From the NCBI RefSeq assembly GCF_027497215.1, contig NZ_CP114904.1, forward strand, positions 5,913,501 to 5,977,500: DNA of 64,000 nt, in the 5' to 3' direction. The translations under genes and the position numbers were made by a program. The notes under the pieces are model-generated. The model was not told the DNA's origin. It ran no database searches and saw only the letters and a program-made list of their open reading frames with translations. Source of the stretch: Micromonospora sp. WMMD812 (GTDB lineage Bacteria > Actinomycetota > Actinomycetes > Mycobacteriales > Micromonosporaceae). Below, one piece after another: positions 15,821-26,972 of the stretch; the first letter of the stretch is position 1, and every line of letters begins with the position of its first letter.

Positions 15821-16905
15821 TGCTGGAGACCACGATCGCGGCGATCCGGCCGTTGGACGAGCCCGCGATGGCCGCCGCCCGGGAGCTGCACGGCCGGCTC
15901 ACCAAGCCGGCCGGGTCGCTCGGCGCCCTGGAGGAGCTGTCCGTACGCCTCGCCGGCCTCGCCGGGCAGTGTCCCCCGCCGCTGCCCGAGCCGGCCGCCG
16001 TAGCGATCTTCGCCGGCGACCACGGCGTGCACGCCCAGGGCGTGACGCCCTGGCCGCAGGAGGTCACCGCGCAGATGATCGGCAACTTCCTGGCCGGCGG
16101 CGCGGTGGTCAACGCGTTCGCCCGGCAGGCCGGCGCCGCTGTCACGGTGGTCGACGTCGGCGTGGCCACCCCGGTCCCCGCCCCGGCGGGCGACGCCCCG
16201 GCCGTGCTCGACCCGGCCGCGCCCCGGCTGGTGAACGCCACCGTCCGGGCCGGCACCCGGGATCTCGCGGTGACCGCCGCGCTCACCCGGGACGAGGCCC
16301 GGGCCGCCGTGGAGACCGGGATCCGGATCGCCGACGACCTCGTCGCGGCCGGCGCCGGCATCCTGCTCACCGGGGACATGGGCATCGGCAACACCACGCC
16401 GGCCGCCGCGTTGATCGCCGCGTTCACCGGGGCGGAGCCGGCCACGGCGACCGGACGCGGCACCGGTGTGGACGACCCGACGTACCGGCGCAAGATCGAG
16501 GTGGTGCGGACCGCGCTGGGCCGGCACCGGCCGGACCCGGCGGATCCCCTGGGTGTGCTGGCCGCCGTCGGCGGTCTCGAGCACGCCGCGCTGACCGGGC
16601 TGATCCTCGGCGCCGCCGCGCGCCGGATCCCGGTGCTGCTGGACGGGGTGATCGCGGTCTCCGCCGCGCTCGCCGCCGCGGCGTTCGCCCCGGACGCGGT
16701 GGGCGCCATGGTCGCCGGGCACCGCTCGGCCGAGCCCGGCGCCACCCTGGCGCTGCGCCGGCTCGGCCTGGACCCGCTGATCGACCTCGGGCTGCGCCTC
16801 GGCGAGGGCACCGGCGCGCTGCTCGCGCTGCCGGTGGTCACCGGCGCGGTCCGGGTGCTGCACGAGGTCGCCACCTTCGACTCCGCCGGGGTGGCCGAGA
16901 AGTGA
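15820..16905 (+). CDS. cobT: Nicotinate-nucleotide-dimethylbenzimidazole phosphoribosyltransferase
   Basis: A 361-aa enzyme that activates the lower ligand base as alpha-ribazole phosphate. Signature stretches: KPAGSLGALEELSVRLAG, AIFAGDHGVHAQGVTPWP, ILLTGDMGIGNTTPAAAL, TGRGTGVDDPTY, and the C-terminal GMMVAGHRSAEPGA-like AMVAGHRSAEPGATLAL, with the active-site glutamate in RLGEGTGALLALP. ATG 15820 sits four bases after GGAGG (15811-15815) and is preferred to ATG 15817. It overlaps cobA by GTGA. Confidence 0.94.
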   Translation: MLETTIAAIRPLDEPAMAAARELHGRLTKPAGSLGALEELSVRLAGLAGQCPPPLPEPAAVAIFAGDHGVHAQGVTPWPQEVTAQMIGNFLAGGAVVNAFARQAGAAVTVVDVGVATPVPAPAGDAPAVLDPAAPRLVNATVRAGTRDLAVTAALTRDEARAAVETGIRIADDLVAAGAGILLTGDMGIGNTTPAAALIAAFTGAEPATATGRGTGVDDPTYRRKIEVVRTALGRHRPDPADPLGVLAAVGGLEHAALTGLILGAAARRIPVLLDGVIAVSAALAAAAFAPDAVGAMVAGHRSAEPGATLALRRLGLDPLIDLGLRLGEGTGALLALPVVTGAVRVLHEVATFDSAGVAEK

Positions 16906-18131
16906 CCCCGAATCCGTACCCCCTCGGTCTGCGGCTCGCGGGGCGACGGGTGGTCGTGGTCGGCGGGGGAGCGGTGGCCACCCGGCGGGTGCCGGCGCTG
17001 CTGGACGCCGGCGCGGACGTCCTGCTGGTCGCACCCGAGCTGACCCCGGCGCTGCGCGCGCACGCCGACGCCGGGCGGCTGCACTGGGCGGCGCGGCGGT
17101 TCGCGCCCGGCGACCTGGACGGGGCCTGGCTGGTCCAGGTGGCGGTGGACGATCCGCTGGCCGCCGCGTCGGTCAGCGCCGCCGCGGCCGAGCGGCGTGT
17201 CTTCTGCGTACGCGCCGACGACCGGGCGGCCGCGACCGCCTGGACCCCGGCGGTGACCCGGCACGGGCCGGTGACCGTCGCCGTGCTCGGCGGCGGCGAC
17301 CCGCGCCGCGCGATGACCGTCCGCGACGCCGTCCGCGACCTCCTGGACGCCCGGCGGGGCCCGTTGACGGAGCCGGCGGCGGAGGCGATCGCCGGTGCCA
17401 GGACGGGCGGCCGGGTGGCGCTGGTCGGCGCGGGGCCGGGTGATCCCGAGCTGATCACCGTGAAGGGCTGGCGGTTGCTCACCGAGGCGGACGTGGTGGT
17501 CGCCGACCGACTGGTGCCCGGGCTGCTCCTCGACGAGCTGCGCGGCGACGTGGAGCTGGTCGACGCCTCCAAGATCCCGTACGGGCCGGCCCGGGCCCAG
17601 GAGGAGATCAACCGCATCCTGGTCGACCGGGCGCGGGCCGGGGCGTTCGTGGTCCGGCTCAAGGGCGGCGACCCGTACGTCTTCGGCCGTGGCGGGGAGG
17701 AGCTGCTCGCCTGTGCCGAGGCCGGCGTCCCGGTGACCGTGGTGCCCGGCGTGACCAGCTCGATCGCGGCCCCCGGGGCGGCCGGCATTCCGGTCACCCA
17801 CCGGGCGGTGGCGCACGAGTTCACCGTGGTCTCCGGGCACGTCGCGCCGGACTCACCGGCCTCCCTGGTGCGCTGGGACGCGCTCGCCGGCCTGCGCGGC
17901 ACCCTGGTGATCCTGATGGGACTGAAGAATTTGGCCGCGATCACCGCCACCCTGGTCGCGCACGGACGGGCGGCGGACACCGCGGCGGCGGTCGTGCAGG
18001 AGGGTACGACGGGGTCCCAGCGGGTGCTCCGGTCGACCCTGGGCGCGGTGGCCGCCGACGTCGTCGCGGCGGGCCTGCGCCCGCCGGCCGTGGTGGTCGT
18101 CGGCGACGTGGTCAACACCCTGACCCCCTGA
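16902..18131 (+). CDS. cobA: Siroheme synthase-type uroporphyrinogen-III C-methyltransferase / precorrin-2 dehydrogenase
   Basis: A 409-aa fusion. The N-terminal NAD-binding CysG-like domain (RRVVVVGGGAVATRRVPALL, residues ~1-150) is the precorrin-2 dehydrogenase/chelatase half. The C-terminal SUMT half begins RVALVGAGPGDPELITVKGW, followed by DRLVP, VRLKGGDPYVFGRGGEE, VVPGVTSSIAAPGAAGIPVTHR and LVILMGLKNL. It makes precorrin-2, the branch point to cobalamin and siroheme. Last gene of the cobC-cobT-cobA operon; all junctions overlap. A palindromic repeat follows. Confidence 0.93.
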   Translation: MTPNPYPLGLRLAGRRVVVVGGGAVATRRVPALLDAGADVLLVAPELTPALRAHADAGRLHWAARRFAPGDLDGAWLVQVAVDDPLAAASVSAAAAERRVFCVRADDRAAATAWTPAVTRHGPVTVAVLGGGDPRRAMTVRDAVRDLLDARRGPLTEPAAEAIAGARTGGRVALVGAGPGDPELITVKGWRLLTEADVVVADRLVPGLLLDELRGDVELVDASKIPYGPARAQEEINRILVDRARAGAFVVRLKGGDPYVFGRGGEELLACAEAGVPVTVVPGVTSSIAAPGAAGIPVTHRAVAHEFTVVSGHVAPDSPASLVRWDALAGLRGTLVILMGLKNLAAITATLVAHGRAADTAAAVVQEGTTGSQRVLRSTLGAVAADVVAAGLRPPAVVVVGDVVNTLTP

Positions 18132-18136
18132 CCCTG

Positions 18137-18239
18137 ACCCCCACCCTTCCCGCGATCTTGCAGGTTGTGCCCCGACGTTCCAGACAAGGTCCGCGAGTCG
18201 AGGGCCGACAGTGCGAGATCGACGGGGAGGGGTGGGGGT
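18137..18239. repeat. Intergenic palindrome, GATC/TGCA/GTTGTG family, copy 2
   Basis: A long imperfect inverted repeat between the convergent cobA and trehalose genes. ACCCCCACCCTTCCC-GCGATCT (18137-18158) pairs with AGATCGAC-GGGGAGGGGTGG and following bases (18216-18239). The inner part, TGCAGGTTGTGCCCCGAC, pairs loosely with GTCGAGGGCCGACAGTGC. Like copy 1 (4336-4410) it has GATC next to TGCA and GTTGTG, a GACAAGG loop motif, and C-rich/G-rich outer flanks, and it also lies between converging 3' ends. Confidence 0.65.
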
Positions 18240-18255
18240 GGGGAGGGGTCGGGGG

Positions 18256-20861
18256 TTACTGCTTCAGCATGTTGTCCAGGAGCAGGGCGCAGCGGACCAG
18301 GCCGAGGTGGCTGTAGGCCTGCGGGTGGTTGCCCAGCCCGCGCTCGGCCAGCGGGTCGTACTGCTCGGGGAGCAGCCCGGTCGGGCCGGCGGTGTCGATC
18401 ATCTGCACGAAGAGCTCCTCGGCGTCGGTGCGCCGCCCGGTGCGCAGGTACGCCTCGATCAGCCAGGCCGTGCAGATGTGGAAGCCGCCCTCGCGGCCGG
18501 GCAGGCCGTCGTCCCAGTGGTACCGGTAGACGACCGGGCCGCTGCGCAGATCAGCCTCGATCTTCAACACGGTGGAGAGGAAGCGCGGGTCGTCGCCCGG
18601 GAGCAGCCCGGAGAGGCCGATCCACAGCGACGAGGCGTCCATGTCCTCGTCCCCGTACGCGACGCTGTACGCCTCGGCGTGCTCGTGCCAGCCGTGCTCC
18701 AGCACGTTGTCGGCGATCCGGTCGCGCAGCTCCACCCACTCCGGCCGGTCCTCGCCGCCGTGCTGGCGCATGACGTGCAGGGCCCGGTCGACGGTTAGCC
18801 AGCACATCACCTTGGAGAAGATGTGGTGCCGCGGTGGGAGGCGAGCCTCCCAGATGCCGTGGTCGGGCTCGTGCCAGCGGCGGTTGACCGCCTCGACCAT
18901 CGACTCCAGCACCCGCCACTCGGTCTCCCGGACCGAACCGCGCAGGTCGGCCACGGCGGCGATCAGGTCGGCGACCGGGCCGAAGACGTCCAGCTGGAGC
19001 TGGTGGTTGGCCAGGTTGCCCACCCGGACCGGCCGGGAGCCGGCGTAGCCGGGCAGCGTGTCGATGACCGCCTCGGCGCCCAGCTCGTACCCGTCGACCG
19101 TGTAGAGCGGGTGCAGCCGCTCGGGGTGCCCACCGGTGCGCTCGACGACGCCGTCGATCCACCGCAGCAACCCCTCGGCCTCCTCGGTTGATCCGAGGTC
19201 GACCAGCGACCGGGCGGTCAGCGCGGCGTCGCGCAGCCAGCAGTAGCGGTAGTCCCAGTTGCGGACGCCGCCCAGCTCCTCCGGGAGCGAGGTGGTCGCG
19301 GCGGCCAGGATCGAGCCGGTGGGCTCGTGGCAGAGCCCCCGCAGCGTCAGCGCGCTGCGGACCACCAGGTCGCGGGCGGTGGTGGGCAGCCGGAGCGAGG
19401 CCACCCAGTCCTTCCACGGCTGCTCGGCCGCGGCCTGGCGCTCGTGTACCGGCAGCTCGTGGTGCTCTAGGCTGTGGGTGCCGAAGCGCAGCTCCAGGAC
19501 GACCTGCCCGCCGGCGGCCCGGAGGTCGACGACCGCCTTGGCCGACTCGTATACGCCACCGTCGCTGACGATCTCCCACTCGACCCCGGGCGAGTAGAGC
19601 GCGATCGGCTCGTTCGAGCCCAGCACCAGCAGGCCGTCGCCGAGCGGCTGCAACTGCACCGCCACCTGGCCGAACTCGGGTCGCGGGGCGAAGTCGATCC
19701 GGGCCCGGCCGGTCCCGGTGAGCACCCGGACCAGGGTCGAGTCGCCGGACATGATCGCCGGCCCGTCCGGGGTGGTCTCCCGCGCCGGCTTGTCCAGCCA
19801 GTCGGTGACGGTCAGGCCGGACCACCGGGTCTCGACCGTCATCGTGCCGCTGCGGTAGCGCTGGCCGAGCGGGATGCCCTCGCGCTCGGGCGAGACCGTG
19901 AAGTGGCCGGCCGGGCTGCCGCCGACCAGGTCGGCGAAGATCGCGGCGGAGTCCGGCTTGGGGTGGCAGAGCCAGGTGACCTTGGCGTCGGGCGTGAGCA
20001 GCGCGACGGTGCGGCCGTTGGCGAGCATGGAGTGCCGCTCGATCGGCACCGCCCGCTCGCCGAAGAGCCAGTGCCGCCGGGTCTCCAGCAGCAGCCCGAG
20101 GGCCCGTGCGGCCTCGAGCGGCTCGGCGACCCGGTACTGGGCCTGGGTGTCGCCGGGGCCGATCTTGATGCCGACGTCTGGCCCGTGCAGGTTGCCGAAG
20201 GCGTTCTCGTCGGTGACGTCGTCGCCGATGAAGAGCACGGCGCTGGCGGAGAGCTGGGTGCGCAGCTGGTCGACCGCGGTGCCCTTGTGGGTGGCGACCA
20301 CCGACAGCTCGATGACCTCCTTGCCCTGGGTGACGGTCACGCCGTCCCAGGTGGCGGGGCCGGTGCGCACCGCCTCGATGGCGCCCGCGGCGACCTGCGG
20401 GTCGACCCCGCGGGTGTGCACAGCGACGCTCGCCGGCTTGCGCTCCAGGCGCACGCCCGGGTGGGCCGCGGCGATCTCGCGGAGCGCGTCGCGCAGCCGG
20501 GTGCGCACGGCGATCAGCTCCGGGGAGAGCCGCTCGACGAAGCCGATGTCGAACTCGGAGCCGTGGCTGCCGACCAGGTGCACCTCGCTGGGCAGCCGGG
20601 AGAGCGCGGCCAGGTCGCGCAGCGCCCGGCCGGAGACCACCGCCACGGTGGTCTGCGGCAGCGAGGCCAGCGCGCGGACCGCCGCCACCGACTCGGGCAG
20701 CGGCACGGCCTTGCTGGGATCCTCGACGATCGGCGCCAGGGTGCCGTCGTAGTCGCAGGCGATCAGGAGCTGGGGGACCCGGGCGATCCGGCCGATGGCG
20801 GCCCGCAGTTCCGGGTCCATGACGCCGGTGGCGATGGCGGCGCCACCGGGGACGGGCGTGT

Positions 20862-20865
<4 letters not shown>
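18256..20865 (-). CDS. Fusion of trehalose-6-phosphate phosphatase and GH15 glycoside hydrolase (trehalase-like)
   Basis: An 869-aa two-domain protein. Residues ~20-260 are an OtsB HAD phosphatase: DYDGT with Asp38/Asp40, the VVSGR motif near 77, and [10 protein letters not shown] with Asp215/216. Residues ~270-869 are a GH15 domain like actinobacterial trehalases and glucoamylases: [30 protein letters not shown] [17 protein letters not shown], and the C-terminal GLLPEQYDP, whose Glu is the likely catalytic base. One polypeptide could thus dephosphorylate trehalose-6-P and hydrolyse trehalose to glucose. It overlaps otsA by 4 nt (GTGA), giving synthase, phosphatase and possible hydrolase in one transcript. 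Confidence 0.9.
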
Positions 20866-22262
<1,397 letters not shown>

Positions 22263-22672
22263 GTTCGGCCACCTCCGGGTGCTGACGGGTCAACCGCGAT
22301 GAGCGTACTGAGCGTAGCTGCGGCGTCTGGGGCCCCGTGCCGGAGTTCCCTACCCGTCCCACGTCGGTCGAACCCGCATCGTGATCTTGCCAACAACCGC
22401 CTGGTGGGGCGCCGCTGAGCAGCCGTCGCGCCGACGGCGCCGCGCCGTGCGGCGGGTGGTGCTTCACCGGTGGGACGACCACCGCCCGCCGGGTGTGCGC
22501 GGCTCGCCACGTACGCCCCGGGGCGGGGTGATGTGGGCGGAGCGGGCCGTACCTGTCAGGATTGACGACGGCGTGCGTGCGGCCGGCTCCCGGCCGGCGG
22601 CGGCGGGCGGAGTTCGCGGCCCGCGCCACGCCCGCAAGCTCGCGATCGCAACCGACGGAGGTAGCCCGCACC
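22263..22672. other. Divergent promoter region between otsA and ettA (410 bp)
   Basis: No credible gene. On the minus strand TACGCT occurs twice, nine bases apart (22303-22308 and 22312-22317), about 45 bp before otsA; either could be a -10. On the plus strand CAGGAT (22557-22562) could serve ettA. A GATCTTGCCAACAACC stretch at 22382 faintly recalls the palindromic repeats but has no second arm. The rest is GC-rich and featureless. Confidence 0.5.
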
Positions 22673-24349
<1,677 letters not shown>

Positions 24350-24351
24350 GC

Positions 24352-24798
24352 ATGTCCGACCGGTTCGTCTACCACTGCACCCTGCGGTGGTCCGACCTGG
24401 ACGCGTTCGGCCACGTCAACAACTCCCGCTTCCTCACACTGTACGAGGAGGCCCGGGTGGCGTTGATGTTTGCCGGTGCCCGGGCGGCCGGGGTGGACTC
24501 GTTCGGCGAGGGTGTGGTCATCCGCCGGCACGAGGTCGACTACCTGCGCCCGGTCGGCTACGACGTGGGCCCGGGCGTGGTCGACGCCGCGCCGGTGGTC
24601 CGTGTCGAGCTGTGGGTGGAGGAGATCCGGCCGTCCCGGTTCACCGTCGCCTACGAGCTGTACGACGGCGAGGTCCTGGCCAGCCGGGCTCGCTCGGTGC
24701 TGGTGCCGTTCGACCTGGACCGGCAGCTGCCGCGGCGGCTCACCGGGCCCGAGCGCGAGTTCCTGTCGCCCTACGTCGTGGCCGGCGGGCCCGCGTGA
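24352..24798 (+). CDS. Acyl-CoA thioesterase, 4HBT hotdog family
   Basis: A 148-aa hotdog-fold protein. LRWSDLDAFGHVNNSRFLTLYEEAR carries the catalytic Asp and the HVNN helix of the 4-hydroxybenzoyl-CoA thioesterase/YbgC type, followed by VVIRRHEVDYLRPVGYD. The acyl substrate is unknown. ATG 24352 lies two bases after the ettA stop, so it is in the ettA operon, and its stop overlaps the next gene by GTGA. Confidence 0.9.
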   Translation: MSDRFVYHCTLRWSDLDAFGHVNNSRFLTLYEEARVALMFAGARAAGVDSFGEGVVIRRHEVDYLRPVGYDVGPGVVDAAPVVRVELWVEEIRPSRFTVAYELYDGEVLASRARSVLVPFDLDRQLPRRLTGPEREFLSPYVVAGGPA

Positions 24799-25667
24799 CC
24801 CGGCCGGATCCGGCCGGTCCGGGGGCCGTCCCGGCGGCGCCCGACACGGCCGGTCCGGGCGCGGTGCCCGACGCGGCCGGTGCGGGGCCCGTGCCCGCCC
24901 CGGCCGGTCGGAGCGCCGTCCCGACGCCCGGCGTGGGCGACGAGACGCCCGGCGACCGGCCCCAGCCGGGCGGCGCCGAGGCTCCGGCCGGTGGACACGG
25001 GATCGTCGGGGTGGCCGACGCCGGCGCGTTCCTGGCCCGGCTGGTCCGGTTGGAGCCGGCCGCGCCGGTCCGGCTGCGCCCGGTCGACGCCGGCCGCGTC
25101 GCGCTCTGGGCACGGCTGCCGTGGCAGGTGCTGGTGGTGCGGACGGTCGCTGGGCCGGGGCCGCGGGCGGGCGACGTCAGTGTCGCGGCCGCCGAACTCC
25201 TGGCCGAGCTGGAACGGTCCGGTCCGGCGCTGCCGCCGCGCCGGGACGCGCAGTGGCGGTGGCCGTTGCCGCCGTCGGTGAGCCGGCCGGTGGAGGCGCT
25301 GCCCGCCGTCGAACTGTGGCGGATCGCCCACGCGGCGGCCGGCGCCCTGCGTGACGCCACGGAGCACGGCGTGGCCGGCCGGGCGGTGGGCCAGCGGGCC
25401 CTGCGCGACGCCCTGCTCGACCACGTTGCCGTGCTGGTCACTCCGGACGATGCGCCGAGCGCGCCGGTCGAGGTGCCCCAACGGCTGGTCCAGGGGCTGG
25501 TCCGGATGGGGTTCGTGGGCCCGCCGGAGGCGCCCCGCCCGCCCGCCGACGTCCAGGTGCGGGTCGCCGGCCGTTGGGTCGGTCTGGTGGGACCTTACGG
25601 AGCGGTCTGGTCGCAGAAGGCCACGGATCTTGCCCTCACGCCCCTAGGGGGTCGTCCGAACGGATGA
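24795..25667 (+). CDS. Conserved actinobacterial protein of unknown function, Pro/Ala/Gly-rich N-terminus
   Basis: A 290-aa protein I cannot assign. Residues 1-70 are low-complexity with imperfect repeats of GPGAVPxA, probably disordered. The folded part (~75-290) starts GIVGVADAGAFLARLVRLEP and contains WRWPLPPSVSR and a helical VELWRIAHAAAGALRDA segment; no catalytic motif stands out. No signal peptide or transmembrane helix. It overlaps the thioesterase by 4 nt, the third gene of an ettA-thioesterase-unknown operon, so a link to translation or acyl metabolism is possible but unsupported. Its stop lies inside a terminator-like palindrome. Confidence 0.8.
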   Translation: MTRPDPAGPGAVPAAPDTAGPGAVPDAAGAGPVPAPAGRSAVPTPGVGDETPGDRPQPGGAEAPAGGHGIVGVADAGAFLARLVRLEPAAPVRLRPVDAGRVALWARLPWQVLVVRTVAGPGPRAGDVSVAAAELLAELERSGPALPPRRDAQWRWPLPPSVSRPVEALPAVELWRIAHAAAGALRDATEHGVAGRAVGQRALRDALLDHVAVLVTPDDAPSAPVEVPQRLVQGLVRMGFVGPPEAPRPPADVQVRVAGRWVGLVGPYGAVWSQKATDLALTPLGGRPNG

Positions 25668-25680
25668 CCAGTGGTCATCC
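25662..25680 (+). terminator. Terminator-like palindrome at the end of the ettA operon
   Basis: GGATGACC, loop AGT, GGTCATCC, then the T-rich TTCTGGTTT. The hairpin includes the TGA stop of the preceding gene. It has one of the few T-rich tails seen after a hairpin in this window. Confidence 0.6.
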
Positions 25681-25867
25681 TTCTGGTTTGGGGCGGTCGT
25701 TGGGGGGATGCTTCAACCCGGCTGTCCGGGTACCGTCCATCCTCGGATCCAACGCACCGTAGGCGACTGGATCCGCTGGGGAGTGAGGTGCGCGAGCGAT
25801 GCCGTGGTGGTCATGGCGCCCGGGTACGGCCGGCGGCGGCGATTCGGAAAGTCGAAGCGGGATCACA

Positions 25868-26383
25868 GTGGAGGGCACCGTCCGGGTCGGACCACCGACC
25901 CCGCGCCAGCCCGGAGACGACTGCACGGCCAACGACCGCCCCGTGATCGCCGGGATGCCGGCCACCGTCGAGCCGGTCTCCCTGGGCCGGGTCTGCGACG
26001 CGCTCGACCTGCTCGACGTGCGCTACCTGGCCGACGGCGACGGGAACCTGCTGGCCATGTGGGAGCGGCACGCGGTCCTGGTCACCCTCGAGGGGCCGGA
26101 GGACGAGATCCTGGTGATGCGGGCGCGTCCGCACGCGACGGTCCCGCCGGACTGGGCAGACCGCGCCTACCGGGTGGTCAACGAGTGGAACCACACCCGC
26201 CGGTTCTGCAAGGCCTACATCGGCGACCCGACCGAGCGGGGGCAGTTGCCGATCTACGCCGAGTTGCAGGTGCCGCTGGGCGCGGGAACGCACGACGCGC
26301 TCCTGGTCGAGATGCTCGACTGCGGAGCCGCGGTGGCCACCAGCTTCGTGGACTGGCTGCACGACGAGGGCGCCCTGCTCTGA
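25868..26383 (+). CDS. YbjN-domain protein
   Basis: A 171-aa cytoplasmic protein with a YbjN/type III chaperone-like alpha/beta fold: SLGRVCDALDLLDVRYLADG, NLLAMWERHAVLVTLEG, then YRVVNEWNHTRRFCKAYI and PIYAELQVPL, ending in an acidic helix. YbjN proteins are poorly characterised and are proposed to act as chaperone-like stabilisers. The start is uncertain: GTG 25868 is used; ATG 25955 would give a shorter protein that keeps the whole domain. The 200 bp before it contain no gene. Confidence 0.75.
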   Translation: MEGTVRVGPPTPRQPGDDCTANDRPVIAGMPATVEPVSLGRVCDALDLLDVRYLADGDGNLLAMWERHAVLVTLEGPEDEILVMRARPHATVPPDWADRAYRVVNEWNHTRRFCKAYIGDPTERGQLPIYAELQVPLGAGTHDALLVEMLDCGAAVATSFVDWLHDEGALL

Positions 26384-26411
26384 ACCGCCCGCCCGCCCCG
26401 GGCCGGGCGGT
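26384..26411. terminator. GC-rich hairpin between convergent genes
   Basis: ACCGCCCG (26384-26391) pairs with CGGGCGGT (26404-26411), immediately after the YbjN-domain stop and 34 bp from the haemoglobin stop. No T-tract. Confidence 0.4.
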
Positions 26412-26444
26412 GGCCACGGGCGCCCGGTGGCGCCGGCCGACCCG

Positions 26445-26864
26445 TCAGGCCGGGTCCTCCATCACGTTGACCATGAAGAACGCGGCCCGCTCCAGGTAGT
26501 CCCAGAGCGCGGTGGCGTGCTCCTCGGGCAGGTCCAGCCGGTCGACCGCCCGGCGCATGTGCCGCAGCCACGCGTCCCGTTCGGCCGCGCCGATGCGGAA
26601 CGGCGCATGCCGCATCCGCAGCCGCGGGTGCCCGCGCTGCGCCGAGTAGGTGTTCGGGCCGCCCCAGTACTGCATCAGGAACAGGGCGAACCGGTCGGCG
26701 GCCGGGCCCAGGTCCTCCTCGGGATACATCGGTCGCAGCAGCGGGTCGGTGGCGACGCCGGCGTAGAACTCGTCCACCAGCTTGCGGAAGGTGGGCTCGC
26801 CGCCGATCGCGTCGAAGAGGGTCGTCGACGGCTGGGAACTGTCGGATCCGCCTGCGGGGTTCAC
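26445..26864 (-). CDS. glbO: Group II truncated haemoglobin (GlbO type)
   Basis: A 139-aa haem protein. [20 protein letters not shown] starts the 2-over-2 globin fold. [20 protein letters not shown] followed by HAPFRIG carries the CD1 region and proximal histidine typical of group II, and [11 protein letters not shown] supplies the G8 tryptophan. It probably handles O2, NO or peroxide chemistry and respiratory protection. GTG 26864 has CAGGAT six bases upstream and no Shine-Dalgarno. Confidence 0.94.
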   Translation of the reverse strand: MNPAGGSDSSQPSTTLFDAIGGEPTFRKLVDEFYAGVATDPLLRPMYPEEDLGPAADRFALFLMQYWGGPNTYSAQRGHPRLRMRHAPFRIGAAERDAWLRHMRRAVDRLDLPEEHATALWDYLERAAFFMVNVMEDPA

Positions 26865-26870
26865 CGTTCC

Positions 26871-26876
26871 ATCCTG
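26871..26876 (-). promoter_or_regulatory. CAGGAT -10-like element before glbO
   Basis: On the minus strand CAGGAT precedes GTG 26864 by six bases; probable leaderless promoter. Confidence 0.45.
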
Positions 26877-26972
26877 CCAGGCGCCCTCCGGGGCGGCGGT
26901 ACGGGAGGACCCGGCGCGGCTGTGCCTCGGGTCACCGCGCGGCCGGCGCCCGGGTCGCCCTCGCCCGCGGCC

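Noticed and set aside
22380..22420. Third copy of the GATC/TGCA palindrome family
   Set aside because: Only GATCTTGC and AACAAC resemble the left arm; there is no TGCA-GTTGTG core and no complementary right arm.
25799..25867. Longer start for the YbjN-domain protein at ATG 25799
   Set aside because: The extra 23 residues are Trp/Gly/Ser/Arg-rich and lack a ribosome site; GTG 25868 is more likely.
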